The notes: generated from the letters alone by a model not told the origin. DNA of 6,347 nucleotides from Coriobacteriales bacterium (GCA_031263665.1 JAISFJ010000034.1:1-6347); one strand, 5' to 3'. Shown: positions 1-5,810, numbered from the stretch's first letter. Made by a program: numbers and translations.

Positions 1-32
1 AATCGCTGGTAAGAGGGCGGCTATCGTTTCTT

Positions 33-61
33 ATTATCCCACAGGGCCCTCCAGATTCCAA
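33..61 (-). promoter_or_regulatory. Candidate sigma-70-type promoter downstream of rplL, probably for rpoB
   Basis: On the minus strand, TTGGAA (positions 61-56) is followed by a 17-bp spacer and GATAAT (38-33). The three bases before the -10 are TGG, which gives an extended -10 (TGn). Transcription would start near position 26 and leave the window. It lies just past the rplL terminator, where rpoB normally follows, so an own promoter for rpoBC is the natural reading. No coding sequence is visible between 1 and 205. The hexamers and spacing are seen directly; the target gene is inferred. Confidence 0.6.
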
Positions 62-143
62 CACACGGTTTATCTGTTCGAATGATTAACAGCGCTCGGG
101 GCAAACGTTTTCATAGAGCCTGTCGTCTCCATGGGCGTGCGGT

Positions 144-181
144 GAAAAAGCCGTCCGCTGTGGGGGCGTGACGGCTTTTTC
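144..181 (-). terminator. Intrinsic terminator of the rplJ-rplL unit
   Basis: The arms 145-155 and 170-180 are perfectly complementary. In the minus-strand transcript GCCGTC pairs with GACGGC across a 14-nt loop, preceded by an A-run and followed by UUUUUC. It lies 24 nt past the rplL stop, as expected for the end of the ribosomal-protein transcript. Because of the A-run on the other side, the element would also look terminator-like on the plus strand. Confidence 0.88.
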
Positions 182-205
182 GGCGGGGATTTTTAGGAAT
201 GTTTG

Positions 206-595
206 TTACTTGAGGGTGACGGCGGCACCGGCATCTTTGAGTTTCTGCTCGACTTCTTCCGCCTTGGCCTTGTCGGCTCCTTCGAGAATTGCCTTGGGGG
301 CGCCTTCGACCATGTCTTTGGCCTCCTTCAGGCCCAGACCGGTGATTTCGCGAACAACCTTGATGACAGCGATTTTATTGTCGCCAAAGCCCTCCAGCAC
401 GACATCAAAATTCGTCTTTTCCTCAACGGCCTCAGCGGCATCTCCACCAGCGGCCCCACCGGGCACGCCACCCATCATAATGGGAGCGGCGGCGGATACG
501 CCAAAGACATCCTCGAGCTCCTTTACGAGCTCAGAGAGTTCAAGTGCGGGCATTGCCTTCAGTGCCTCAATGATTTCATCTTTTGTTACAGCCAT
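206..595 (-). CDS. rplL: 50S ribosomal protein L7/L12
   Basis: L12 forms the mobile stalk of the large subunit as dimers bound to the C-terminal helix of L10, and recruits translational GTPases such as EF-Tu. The protein has 129 residues, close to the usual 120-130. Residues 1-33 ([15 protein letters not shown] and on) are the dimerisation and L10-binding domain. Residues 34-56 are the Ala/Gly-rich flexible hinge. Residues 60-129 are the globular domain, starting EKTNFDVVL and containing [20 protein letters not shown], the factor-binding helix region. The start is fixed by AAGGAG at 601-606, five nt before the ATG. It follows rplJ after 69 nt and ends just before a strong terminator. It is probably controlled with rplJ by the L10 leader. 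Nothing in it is unusual. Confidence 0.97.
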   Translation of the reverse strand: MAVTKDEIIEALKAMPALELSELVKELEDVFGVSAAAPIMMGGVPGGAAGGDAAEAVEEKTNFDVVLEGFGDNKIAVIKVVREITGLGLKEAKDMVEGAPKAILEGADKAKAEEVEQKLKDAGAAVTLK

Positions 596-664
596 TTTGG
601 CTCCTTATCTCTCAGTGACTTTGTCATTTTCGTACGTACAAACAATTAAACAATTACGTTGCTT

Positions 665-1180
665 TCAGGCCGCCTTTTCGGCGATGGCGCCAAGCGTACG
701 GGCCAATTGGGTAGTGGGCCCATTGAGCACCTGAACGATACCGGCAAGCGGGCTGCGAATCGAGCCGATAAACTGCGCGATGAGTTCTTCGCGCGACGGC
801 AAATCGGCAATAGCCTTTATCTGATTGGCGGTCACAATCTCCTTGTTGAGAAGCCCTCCTTTAACCTCCAGGCTCTCATGTTCTTTCGCGAAGTCCTTAA
901 TCACCTTTGCCGAGGCAACCGGATCTCCGCTGGCAAACACAAAGGCCGAAGGGCCTTCGAGAACAGCACCGAGATTGGGGAGTTCAAGGTCGGTGAGAGC
1001 GCGTTCGGTAAACGAGTTCTTGTATACCTTGAGCATGGCCCCCTGCTCGCGTATTCGCGCGCGCAAGTCCTCGGCCTGCTTGACGGTTAAACCGCGATAG
1101 TCGATAACCCAGACCGCATCCGCGGCCGTCAGGTCATCTTTGATTTTGCTGACCAGTTCGATTTTGACATTATTGGGCAT
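665..1180 (-). CDS. rplJ: 50S ribosomal protein L10
   Basis: L10 anchors the L12 dimers to the ribosome at the base of the stalk beside L11, and in many bacteria represses its own mRNA. The 171-residue protein matches the family length. YRGLTVKQAEDLR (28-40) and KVYKNSFTERAL (51-62) are typical of the rRNA-binding domain. LEGPSAFVFASGDPVASAK (74-92) and LPSREELIAQ (127-136) are characteristic, and the last 25 or so residues form the helix expected to carry L12. I chose the ATG at 1180 because GGGAGGTG lies four nt upstream and the protein then begins MPNNVKIELV. A TTG 21 nt further out lies in the terminator's U-tract and has no Shine-Dalgarno sequence. The 207-nt gap upstream carries an L10 leader. 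Confidence 0.97.
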   Translation of the reverse strand: MPNNVKIELVSKIKDDLTAADAVWVIDYRGLTVKQAEDLRARIREQGAMLKVYKNSFTERALTDLELPNLGAVLEGPSAFVFASGDPVASAKVIKDFAKEHESLEVKGGLLNKEIVTANQIKAIADLPSREELIAQFIGSIRSPLAGIVQVLNGPTTQLARTLGAIAEKAA

Positions 1181-1193
1181 AGAACACCTCCCT

Positions 1194-1233
1194 TCAAACA
1201 AAACGACCCTCGCTACGGACAGTGAGGGTCGTT
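1194..1233 (-). terminator. Attenuator terminator in the rplJ leader
   Basis: The minus-strand RNA has AACGACCCUC (1233-1224) pairing perfectly with GAGGGUCGUU (1211-1202) across a 12-nt loop, followed by UUGUUUG. It ends a few nt before the rplJ Shine-Dalgarno sequence, so it is a conditional terminator inside the operon and not an operon end. The L10 leader family is known to carry such a terminator at its 3' end in many members. Confidence 0.8.
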
Positions 1234-1261
1234 GATGCGTAAAAGAAGCGCGTCATCTCTA

Positions 1262-1333
1262 AACGACCACCTCGGCGGGCAGAGCCTTGACTGACTCTAT
1301 TACGTCTTTGCAGACACCGGCTGTCTCAGGTAG
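1262..1333 (-). promoter_or_regulatory. Ribosomal protein L10 leader (autoregulatory RNA)
   Basis: The minus-strand RNA between rplA and rplJ carries the L10-leader hallmarks GAGACAGCCGGUGUCUGC and, at the 3' side, CUGCCCGCCGAGGUGG. A closing stem P1 can form between CUACCU (1333-1328) and AGGUGG (1272-1267). Inside it are hairpin AGACA/UGUCU (1326-1322 with 1316-1312) and hairpin AGAGUC/GGCUCU (1298-1293 with 1286-1281). The 3' strand of P1 overlaps GAGGUGGUCGUU (1273-1262), which can instead pair with the 5' arm of the downstream terminator. Known family behaviour is that L10, bound to L12, stabilises the leader fold and reduces rplJL expression. The pairings are read from the sequence; protein binding is inferred. 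Confidence 0.85.
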
Positions 1334-1387
1334 CGAATACTAATAGATTTTCAAACAGCGATATTGTCCCAGTTTGTCGCGCGAAGG

Positions 1388-2119
1388 TCAAGCCGCCGAC
1401 GTTTCTGAAGCGTCCTCGTCCAAGATGTCGCGCGTTTTGCTGGGGTCGACCGGGATGCCAGGGCCCATGGTGGTGGCAAGCGTAATCGACTTGATATAGC
1501 GCCCTTTTGAGGCGGCTGGCTTGACCCTCAATATCTCTTCAAGCAGCGTCGCATAGTTTTCGGCAAGCTGAATAGCCTCAAAAGACGCTTTACCGATGGG
1601 CACGTGGCAGATGCCAAACTTGTCGGCCCGATATTCCACGCGACCGGCTTTGAGTTCGCCGACGATTTTGGCAACATCATTGGTCACGGTGCCGAGTTTG
1701 GGATTGGGCATGAGACCACGGGTGCCGAGTATCTTACCGAGACGGCCGACCTTCGCCATTTGGTCGGGCGTGGCAACCGTCGCGTCAAAGTCGAGAAAGC
1801 CGCCCTGTATCTGGGCGACCAGGTCATCGGAGCCGATAACGTCCGCTCCGGCCTCTTCGGCCTCGCGCGCCTTCTCGCCTTCCGCAAACACCGCGACGCG
1901 AACCGTCTTGCCGATGCCGTTGGGCAACGAGATAGAACCCCGTACCTGCTGGTCGGCCTGGCGCGTATCGATGCCGAGCCGTATGTGGGCCTCGACCGTT
2001 TCATCAAAGCGCGCAGAGGCAACCTCCTTGATAAGGCGCACCGCGGCAAGCGGAGCATACAGGCGGCCTTTCCCAATCTTCTCACTGGCATTTTTGTAGT
2101 TCTTCGATAACTTTGGCAT
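1388..2119 (-). CDS. rplA: 50S ribosomal protein L1
   Basis: L1 forms the mobile L1 stalk beside the E site on 23S rRNA and helps release deacylated tRNA. In many bacteria it also represses the rplK-rplA mRNA. The protein has 243 residues, slightly longer than the common 225-235, with an acidic tail [10 protein letters not shown]. Visible landmarks are [14 protein letters not shown] (38-51), the signature [15 protein letters not shown] (132-146), [15 protein letters not shown] (163-177) and the end block [15 protein letters not shown] (211-225). Residue 133 is Thr where I recall Pro in most homologues. The start is set by AAGGAG at 2125-2130, five nt before the ATG. It follows rplK after 81 nt, as usual, and is followed by the L10 leader. 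Confidence 0.97.
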   Translation of the reverse strand: MPKLSKNYKNASEKIGKGRLYAPLAAVRLIKEVASARFDETVEAHIRLGIDTRQADQQVRGSISLPNGIGKTVRVAVFAEGEKAREAEEAGADVIGSDDLVAQIQGGFLDFDATVATPDQMAKVGRLGKILGTRGLMPNPKLGTVTNDVAKIVGELKAGRVEYRADKFGICHVPIGKASFEAIQLAENYATLLEEILRVKPAASKGRYIKSITLATTMGPGIPVDPSKTRDILDEDASETSAA

Positions 2120-2200
2120 GAGCTCTCCTTTTGGTTGTGGTTATAGTGCTGTGCGGGTCATGCCGACCCTTCCACACTTGATACTTCGTTGCCTTCGCGT

Positions 2201-2755
2201 TTACGAGGCGGCTTCTTCTTCGGCAGCCTCTTCTTCGGCTTCCTCGGCGGCTATCAAATCCTCAGGCAACATCATCGTGGGGCTGATTTTTATCTTGACA
2301 CGCGTATACGTCCCGGTATCGGGAATGCCCTCGATTCGCACTCCCATAGAACGCGCCGTACCCTGAACAACCTTCATCGCCGCCTCGATGTCGTTGGCGT
2401 TGAGGTCGGGCATCTTGATTTCGGCGATTGAGCGCAACTGCTCGGTGGTGAGCTCGCCGACCTTCGTGAGGTGAGGCTCACCAGAACCGGACTCAATCCC
2501 CAGCGCCTCTTTGATAAGGACCGCGGCGGGCGGAGTCTTGGTGATAAAATCGAAGGTTTTGTCCTCGTAGACCGTAATTTCAACGGGAATAATAGTGCTG
2601 CCTTTGTCCTGGGTTGCGGCATTGAACGCCTGGCAGAACTGCATGATGTTAACGCCCTTTGCGCCCAGCGCGGGGCCAACCGGGGGGGCAGGCGTCGCCT
2701 GACCGGCGGGAATCTGTAGCTTGATGTAACCAGCTATCTTTTTGTTGGGAGCCAT
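2201..2755 (-). CDS. rplK: 50S ribosomal protein L11 with C-terminal extension
   Basis: L11 binds the GTPase-associated region of 23S rRNA at the base of the L12 stalk and takes part in EF-G function and the stringent response. Residues 1-143 are a normal L11: [20 protein letters not shown] (11-30) in the N-terminal domain with its proline-rich loop, then the rRNA-binding C-terminal domain ending [12 protein letters not shown]. Bacterial L11 usually stops here at about 141-143 residues. This one continues to 184: [20 protein letters not shown], then a Glu/Ala tail with [14 protein letters not shown]. The reading frame is clean and the stop is followed by rplA, so the extension looks genuine. 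I chose the ATG at 2755, with AAGGAG eight nt upstream; the in-frame GTG at 2764 directly abuts that site. Confidence 0.95.
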   Translation of the reverse strand: MAPNKKIAGYIKLQIPAGQATPAPPVGPALGAKGVNIMQFCQAFNAATQDKGSTIIPVEITVYEDKTFDFITKTPPAAVLIKEALGIESGSGEPHLTKVGELTTEQLRSIAEIKMPDLNANDIEAAMKVVQGTARSMGVRIEGIPDTGTYTRVKIKISPTMMLPEDLIAAEEAEEEAAEEEAAS

Positions 2756-2814
2756 CGTCTCCACTCCTTACCATTCTTATCTTGAGGGCTCTTCGGGACA
2801 AGAACTCTGCCCAA

Positions 2815-2836
2815 GCCTTACCCATACGCTCAAGGC
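2815..2836 (-). promoter_or_regulatory. Hairpin in the rplK 5' leader, possible L1 site
   Basis: The minus-strand RNA upstream of rplK has GCCUU (2836-2832) pairing with AAGGC (2819-2815) around a 12-nt loop, preceded by the G-rich GUGGGCC. In many bacteria L1 represses rplK-rplA by binding a leader stem-loop that mimics its 23S site, and this is the best-placed candidate here. The stem is short and I could not match it to a confirmed consensus, so the role is a guess from position. Confidence 0.25.
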
Positions 2837-2904
2837 CCACGCACATCCGCAAAATAGGCGGCAGCGAGGTCGCTTTTAGCATCGTTTTGCTGTTCTATCT
2901 CAAA

Positions 2905-2941
2905 CGGAAGGTGAGAAGCGTCCCTTTCGGGCACCTTGCCG
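2905..2941 (-). other. Branch-like hairpin just downstream of nusG
   Basis: The minus-strand RNA has CGGCAAGGUG (2941-2932) pairing with CACCUUCCG (2913-2905) with one bulged C. It encloses CCCGAAAGGG, a three-pair stem closed by a GNRA-type GAAA loop. It starts 13 nt after the nusG stop. Only UUUG follows, so it is a poor intrinsic terminator. A processing or stabilising hairpin, or partial termination between nusG and rplK, would fit better. Confidence 0.5.
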
Positions 2942-2954
2942 TATGATTTGCGCT

Positions 2955-3485
2955 TTACAGGCGAGCCACCTGATTGTAGCTCAACTCAACAGGGGTTTCA
3001 CGTCCGAAGATAGAAACCATGACCTTGACCTTGCCGGCCTCCGGCTGAACCTCGGCAATCGTGCCATCAAACTCAGCGAGCGGGCCGGAGATGACCTTGA
3101 CGCTTTGACCAACCTGTAGGTTTGACGAGGTCTTTTTGGGCGCATCCGAATGGGTGCGCTTCATAATCTTATTATATTCCTCGCGTGAAAGCGGCGAGGG
3201 CTTGCCCTGCGCTCCAACAAAACCCGTGACACCGGGAGTGTTGCGTACAACACCCCAACTCTGGTCATCAAGTTCCATACGTACGAGCACGTAACCGGGA
3301 AACACCTTTTTGTCGATGATGGAGCGACGGCCGCCTTCTTTGATTTCGATGACTTCTTCGGTGGGAATCTGGATGTCGAAGATGCGGTCCTCAAGTCCCA
3401 TCGATTCGACACGATGTCGAAGGTTGTCTTTAACCTTATTCTCATAACCGGAATACGTATGAAGTACGTACCATTTCTTTGCCAT
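2955..3485 (-). CDS. nusG: Transcription termination/antitermination factor NusG
   Basis: NusG binds the RNA polymerase clamp, affects pausing and processivity, and links transcription to Rho or to the leading ribosome. The 176-residue protein has the compact two-domain form. The NGN domain spans about 1-110, with WYVLHTYSGYE (5-15), VFPGYVLVRM (61-70) and NTPGVTGFVG (82-91). The KOW domain spans about 122-176, with VGQSVKVISGPLAEFDGTI (125-143). There is no long N-terminal extension of the kind I recall in many Streptomyces-type NusG proteins. It starts 2 nt after the secE stop. Its likely Shine-Dalgarno sequence, CGGAGC, lies in the last codons of secE, so translation of the two is probably coupled. 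Confidence 0.97.
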   Translation of the reverse strand: MAKKWYVLHTYSGYENKVKDNLRHRVESMGLEDRIFDIQIPTEEVIEIKEGGRRSIIDKKVFPGYVLVRMELDDQSWGVVRNTPGVTGFVGAQGKPSPLSREEYNKIMKRTHSDAPKKTSSNLQVGQSVKVISGPLAEFDGTIAEVQPEAGKVKVMVSIFGRETPVELSYNQVARL

Positions 3486-3487
3486 GT

Positions 3488-4156
3488 TTACTGCTCCGTT
3501 GTTTCTGAATCGGAGGTGGTAGTCGCATCCGCTGGTGCCTCCGATGACGCATCCGCTGGATTTGAAGCGTCCGGCGTGGTGCTCGCGTCCGGCGTGGTGG
3601 TAGCATCCGGTGTCGTGGTAGCATCCGGTGTCGTAGCATCGGGTGTGGTGGTGGCATCGGGAAGGGTCGAGGGGTCAACTTCAGGAAGTGTCGCGGGTTC
3701 AGGAACAGGGGCAAGACCGGCGTAGAGCTCGAGGAGCTTTGTCATCACCCAGTCCATGACAAAGATGAATACGCCAAAGAAAATCAGAGCGCCCACAACG
3801 ATAAGGCTCATACGAAGAACTTCATCGCGAGTAGGCCAGGTCGTGCGCTTGACTTCAAGACGAACGTTCTTAAAATACGTCACAATTTTACTGAAGATAC
3901 TCTCTTTTTTGGGGGCCGATTTGCCGCCCTTTGCGCCTTTTTGTTCTTTGGTGGATTTTGTCTGCTCTTTGGCGGGCTTCTTTGCCTGTTCTTTCGCGGG
4001 TTTTTGTTCCTTCGCGGGTTTTGCCTGCTCTTTGGCAGGCTTTTCCTTCGCGAGTGACTCGTTTTCGACCGCGGCTGACTTCTGGCTCTTACCAGTCGTT
4101 TGCTGTCCGCTTCTTCTGTTGCCTTTCTTTCCCTGCTTTGAACTCTTTTTTGCCAT
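3488..4156 (-). CDS. secE: Preprotein translocase subunit SecE with two low-complexity tails
   Basis: SecE clamps SecY in the SecYEG channel of the cytoplasmic membrane. The core, about residues 85-147, is typical of the single-span form: an amphipathic helix with YFKNVRLEVKRTTWPTRDEV (94-113), then one membrane span at about 115-137. Most single-span SecE proteins have 60-90 residues, whereas this has 222. The N-terminal 84 residues are Lys-rich with four PAKEQ pentads (40-44, 47-51, 53-57, 61-65) and a degenerate STKEQ. The C-terminal 75 residues are Pro/Thr/Asp/Ala-rich with six PDA triplets (166-197). By known SecE topology the basic tail lies in the cytoplasm and the acidic tail outside. 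The start lacks a classic ribosome site; only GGGG precedes it. The position before nusG confirms identity. Confidence 0.93.
   Translation of the reverse strand: MAKKSSKQGKKGNRRSGQQTTGKSQKSAAVENESLAKEKPAKEQAKPAKEQKPAKEQAKKPAKEQTKSTKEQKGAKGGKSAPKKESIFSKIVTYFKNVRLEVKRTTWPTRDEVLRMSLIVVGALIFFGVFIFVMDWVMTKLLELYAGLAPVPEPATLPEVDPSTLPDATTTPDATTPDATTTPDATTTPDASTTPDASNPADASSEAPADATTTSDSETTEQ
3563..3664 (-). repeat. Tandem 15-18 bp repeat within secE (PDA-rich tail)
   Basis: Six in-frame units encode variants of T(T)TPDA at SecE residues 165-198. The spacing is five or six residues, so the DNA period is 15 or 18 bp. Every variation keeps the frame, as expected from slippage under selection for the protein. 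Confidence 0.85.
3941..4042 (-). repeat. Imperfect tandem repeat within secE (PAKEQ units)
   Basis: Five units encode four PAKEQ pentads and a diverged STKEQ at SecE residues 39-72, separated by one to three Lys/Ala-type residues. Synonymous changes between units suggest an old, maintained repeat and not a recent duplication. Confidence 0.8.
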
Positions 4157-4188
4157 CTTTACCCCGCCGATTCACGACTCTATTACAA

Positions 4189-4210
4189 CTCTGGCAGGCC
4201 AGGAGGGACT
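4189..4210 (-). repeat. Second extra copy of the tRNA-Trp 3' end
   Basis: This is a perfect 22-bp copy of 4260-4281, the 3' end of the tRNA-Trp gene. Read on the minus strand it covers the last T-loop bases, the 3' strand of the T stem, the 3' acceptor strand CTGGCCT, the discriminator G, CCA and three flanking bases. No 5' part of a tRNA accompanies it, so it cannot encode one. Confidence 0.9.
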
Positions 4211-4223
4211 ACCTTTTTCACGA

Positions 4224-4245
4224 CTCTGGCAGGCCAGGAGGGACT
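4224..4245 (-). repeat. First extra copy of the tRNA-Trp 3' end
   Basis: It is identical over 22 bp to 4189-4210 and to the true 3' end at 4260-4281. The three copies are regularly spaced (35 and 36 bp start to start) with unrelated 13-14 bp spacers. A separate short duplication, TTCACGACTCT, at 4171-4181 and 4217-4227, suggests local duplication in steps. Confidence 0.9.
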
Positions 4246-4262
4246 GCCCTCTTCTCAAGCTC

Positions 4263-4339
4263 TGGCAGGCCAGGAGGGACTCGAACCCCCAACATGCGGT
4301 TTTGGAGACCGCCGCTCTACCAATTGGAGCTACTGGCCT
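4263..4339 (-). tRNA. tRNA-Trp (anticodon CCA)
   Basis: The 77-nt gene folds fully. The acceptor stem is AGGCCAG/CTGGCCT, the D arm GCTC/GAGC, and the anticodon stem GCGGT/ACCGC with loop CTCCAAA. The variable loop has five nt, and the T stem GGGGG/CCCTC holds loop TTCGAGT. Discriminator G and CCA are encoded. The gene lies 15 nt after the rpmG stop and before secE, so it is probably cut out of the operon transcript. A tRNA-Trp beside secE occurs in several bacterial groups. Confidence 0.97.
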
Positions 4340-4354
4340 GTGCTTTTGTGTACC

Positions 4355-4504
4355 CTAACGGGTCTCTCGATGCAGCGTATGCCCTTTGCACCATTTACAG
4401 TACTTTTTGTACTCAATGCGCTCAGGGTTACTCTGCTTGTTCTTCTTGGTCGTATAGTTACGGCGTTTACACTCCGTGCACGCCAAAGTGACCAACGTAC
4501 GCAT
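4355..4504 (-). CDS. rpmG: 50S ribosomal protein L33 (four-cysteine form)
   Basis: L33 is a small large-subunit protein near the E site. The 49 residues begin [20 protein letters not shown] and end GHTLHRETR, a full-length L33. Cys9-x2-Cys12 and Cys36-x2-Cys39 form the zinc ribbon of the zinc-containing type; zinc-independent paralogues lack these cysteines. The ATG is fixed by GAGG four nt upstream and by an in-frame TGA shortly before it. It lies 72 nt after tuf, across a hairpin, and 15 nt before tRNA-Trp. That close packing implies one transcript. A genome with this form may also carry a cysteine-free copy elsewhere; none is visible here. Confidence 0.95.
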   Translation of the reverse strand: MRTLVTLACTECKRRNYTTKKNKQSNPERIEYKKYCKWCKGHTLHRETR

Positions 4505-4517
4505 GAATCCTCACATT

Positions 4518-4529
4518 CTTGTGCACAAG
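4518..4529. repeat. Perfect 12-bp palindrome before rpmG
   Basis: CTTGTGCACAAG is a perfect palindrome between the tuf hairpin and the rpmG ribosome site. It could be an operator or part of the RNA fold around the rpmG start, but a chance palindrome is equally possible. Confidence 0.35.
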
Positions 4530-4532
4530 GCA

Positions 4533-4554
4533 ACCCGGCACGTCTGTGCCGGGT
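4533..4554 (-). terminator. Strong hairpin between tuf and rpmG (partial terminator or processing site)
   Basis: The arms 4533-4541 and 4546-4554 give nine perfect pairs, mostly G-C, around a four-base loop. In the transcript only UUGCCUUGU follows, so the U-tract is weak. It begins 22 nt after the tuf stop. It could partly terminate or protect the abundant tuf mRNA while allowing read-through into rpmG, tRNA-Trp and secE. Confidence 0.5.
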
Positions 4555-4576
4555 CGCTCGATTACAAACAGCTTCC

Positions 4577-5761
4577 CTACTTGATAATCTTGGTGACGCG
4601 TCCGGAGCCGACGGTGCGACCGCCCTCACGGATAGCGAAACGAAGACCTTCTTCCATCGCAATCGGTGAAATGAGCTCGCCTTTGATGGCAACATTGTCG
4701 CCTGGCATGACCATTTCGGTGCCCTCAGGCAGATGCGCAACACCTGTAACGTCGGTGGTACGGAAGTAGAACTGAGGCCGATAGCCATCAAAGAACGGCG
4801 TATGCCTGCCGCCCTCATCGCGTGTCAAGACATAGACCTGACCCTCAAACTCCGTATGGGGAGTCACGCTCTTGGGCTTGCACAACACCTGGCCACGGAC
4901 GATTTCCTCACGCTTAACGCCGCGCAACAGGATACCGACATTATCGCCAGCCTCACCCTGGTCGAGAATCTTACGGAACATCTCGACTCCGGTGCAGACG
5001 GTCTTGGTGGTGTCGCGGATGCCGACAATCTCAACCTCATCGTTGACGTGGATAACACCGCGCTCGATACGGCCGGTGGCAACGGTGCCGCGGCCTGTGA
5101 TGGTAAAGACGTCCTCGACAGCCATCAAAAACGGCTTTTCGGTGTCGCGCTCAGGAGTGGGGATGAACTCATCGACGGCAGAGAGCAAATCCCAGATGGA
5201 CTGCTTGGCCGCCTCGTCACCTTCGAGAGCCTTCAAAGCGGAGCCGCGAATGACCGGCGTATCGTCGCCAGGGAACTCATAGCTGGTGAGCAGGTCGCGC
5301 ACCTCCATCTCAACCAGTTCGAGAAGTTCCTCATCGTCGACCATGTCGACCTTGTTGAGGTAAACGACGATGTAGGGAACGCCCACCTGGCGGGCGAGCA
5401 GGATGTGTTCGCGGGTCTGAGCCATTGGGCCATCGGACGCGTCGATGACGAGAATCGCACCGTCCATCTGCGCGGCGCCGGTAATCATGTTTTTAACGTA
5501 GTCGGCATGACCCGGGCAGTCAACGTGAGCATAGTGACGAGCTTCCGTCTCATACTCGATGTGGGCGATTGAAATCGTGATGCCGCGCTCGCGCTCCTCA
5601 GGAGCCTTGTCGATGTCCTCGAAAGGTGTGTAGTCGGCCAGCCCTTTCTCAGCCAAAGTCTTTGAGATGGCAGCCGTGAGAGTGGTCTTGCCGTGGTCGA
5701 CGTGACCGATGGTGCCGATGTTTACATGCGGCTTGGTACGTTCGAACTTTTCTTTTGCCAT
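4577..5761 (-). CDS. tuf: Elongation factor Tu
   Basis: EF-Tu carries aminoacyl-tRNA to the ribosomal A site and hydrolyses GTP on codon recognition. The 394 residues match the family length. The GTPase motifs are intact: G1 GHVDHGKT (19-26), G2 RGITI (59-63), G3 DCPGH (81-85) with catalytic His85, G4 NKVD (136-139) and G5 SAL (174-176). Domain II starts at about 207 with [19 protein letters not shown], and domain III ends SGRVTKIIK. The start has a strong AGGAGG at 5768-5773, six nt upstream. A 115-nt gap with a candidate promoter separates it from tRNA-Met. fusA does not precede it, so this tuf lies apart from any str operon. A second tuf elsewhere is possible but cannot be judged here. Confidence 0.98.
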   Translation of the reverse strand: MAKEKFERTKPHVNIGTIGHVDHGKTTLTAAISKTLAEKGLADYTPFEDIDKAPEERERGITISIAHIEYETEARHYAHVDCPGHADYVKNMITGAAQMDGAILVIDASDGPMAQTREHILLARQVGVPYIVVYLNKVDMVDDEELLELVEMEVRDLLTSYEFPGDDTPVIRGSALKALEGDEAAKQSIWDLLSAVDEFIPTPERDTEKPFLMAVEDVFTITGRGTVATGRIERGVIHVNDEVEIVGIRDTTKTVCTGVEMFRKILDQGEAGDNVGILLRGVKREEIVRGQVLCKPKSVTPHTEFEGQVYVLTRDEGGRHTPFFDGYRPQFYFRTTDVTGVAHLPEGTEMVMPGDNVAIKGELISPIAMEEGLRFAIREGGRTVGSGRVTKIIK

Positions 5762-5786
5762 TAGTGTCCTCCTAAAAGGTTGCCTG

Positions 5787-5800
5787 TGCCCTTATGGGCA
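5787..5800 (-). other. Small hairpin in the tuf 5' leader
   Basis: TGCCC/GGGCA pair perfectly around a four-base loop, 13 nt upstream of the tuf Shine-Dalgarno sequence. A short leader hairpin may stabilise the mRNA; nothing more specific can be said. Confidence 0.35.
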
Positions 5801-5810
5801 TTGTCTCCGT

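Noticed and set aside
1181..1201. Longer rplJ start at an upstream TTG
   Set aside because: It lies in the U-tract of the leader terminator, has no ribosome site and adds residues absent from L10 proteins. The ATG at 1180 has a strong Shine-Dalgarno sequence.
1334..1387. Separate rplJ promoter upstream of the L10 leader
   Set aside because: The AT-rich stretch gives no pair of hexamers with acceptable spacing. Read-through from rplA remains the simpler reading, though a weak promoter cannot be excluded.
2756..2764. rplK start at an in-frame GTG nine nt upstream
   Set aside because: It directly abuts the AAGGAG, leaving no spacing. L11 proteins start at M-A-x-K-K, matching the ATG at 2755.
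2649..2882. 77-residue minus-strand frame overlapping the rplK start
   Set aside because: It reads through the rplK leader and out of frame into rplK, without a ribosome site or family resemblance.
4189..4281. CRISPR-like array
   Set aside because: The repeats are regular, but there are only three, they derive from the tRNA-Trp 3' end, and the spacers are just 13-14 bp with no cas genes.
3756..4491. Plus-strand open frames across secE, the repeats and tRNA-Trp
   Set aside because: They run antisense through secE and into a tRNA gene. Their low-complexity Phe/Ser/Cys-rich wording is the reverse of the Lys/Glu repeats.
4733..5572. 279-residue open frame on the plus strand opposite tuf
   Set aside because: It is a shadow of the highly biased tuf codons and shows no recognisable domain. 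Its composition mirrors the reverse complement of EF-Tu.
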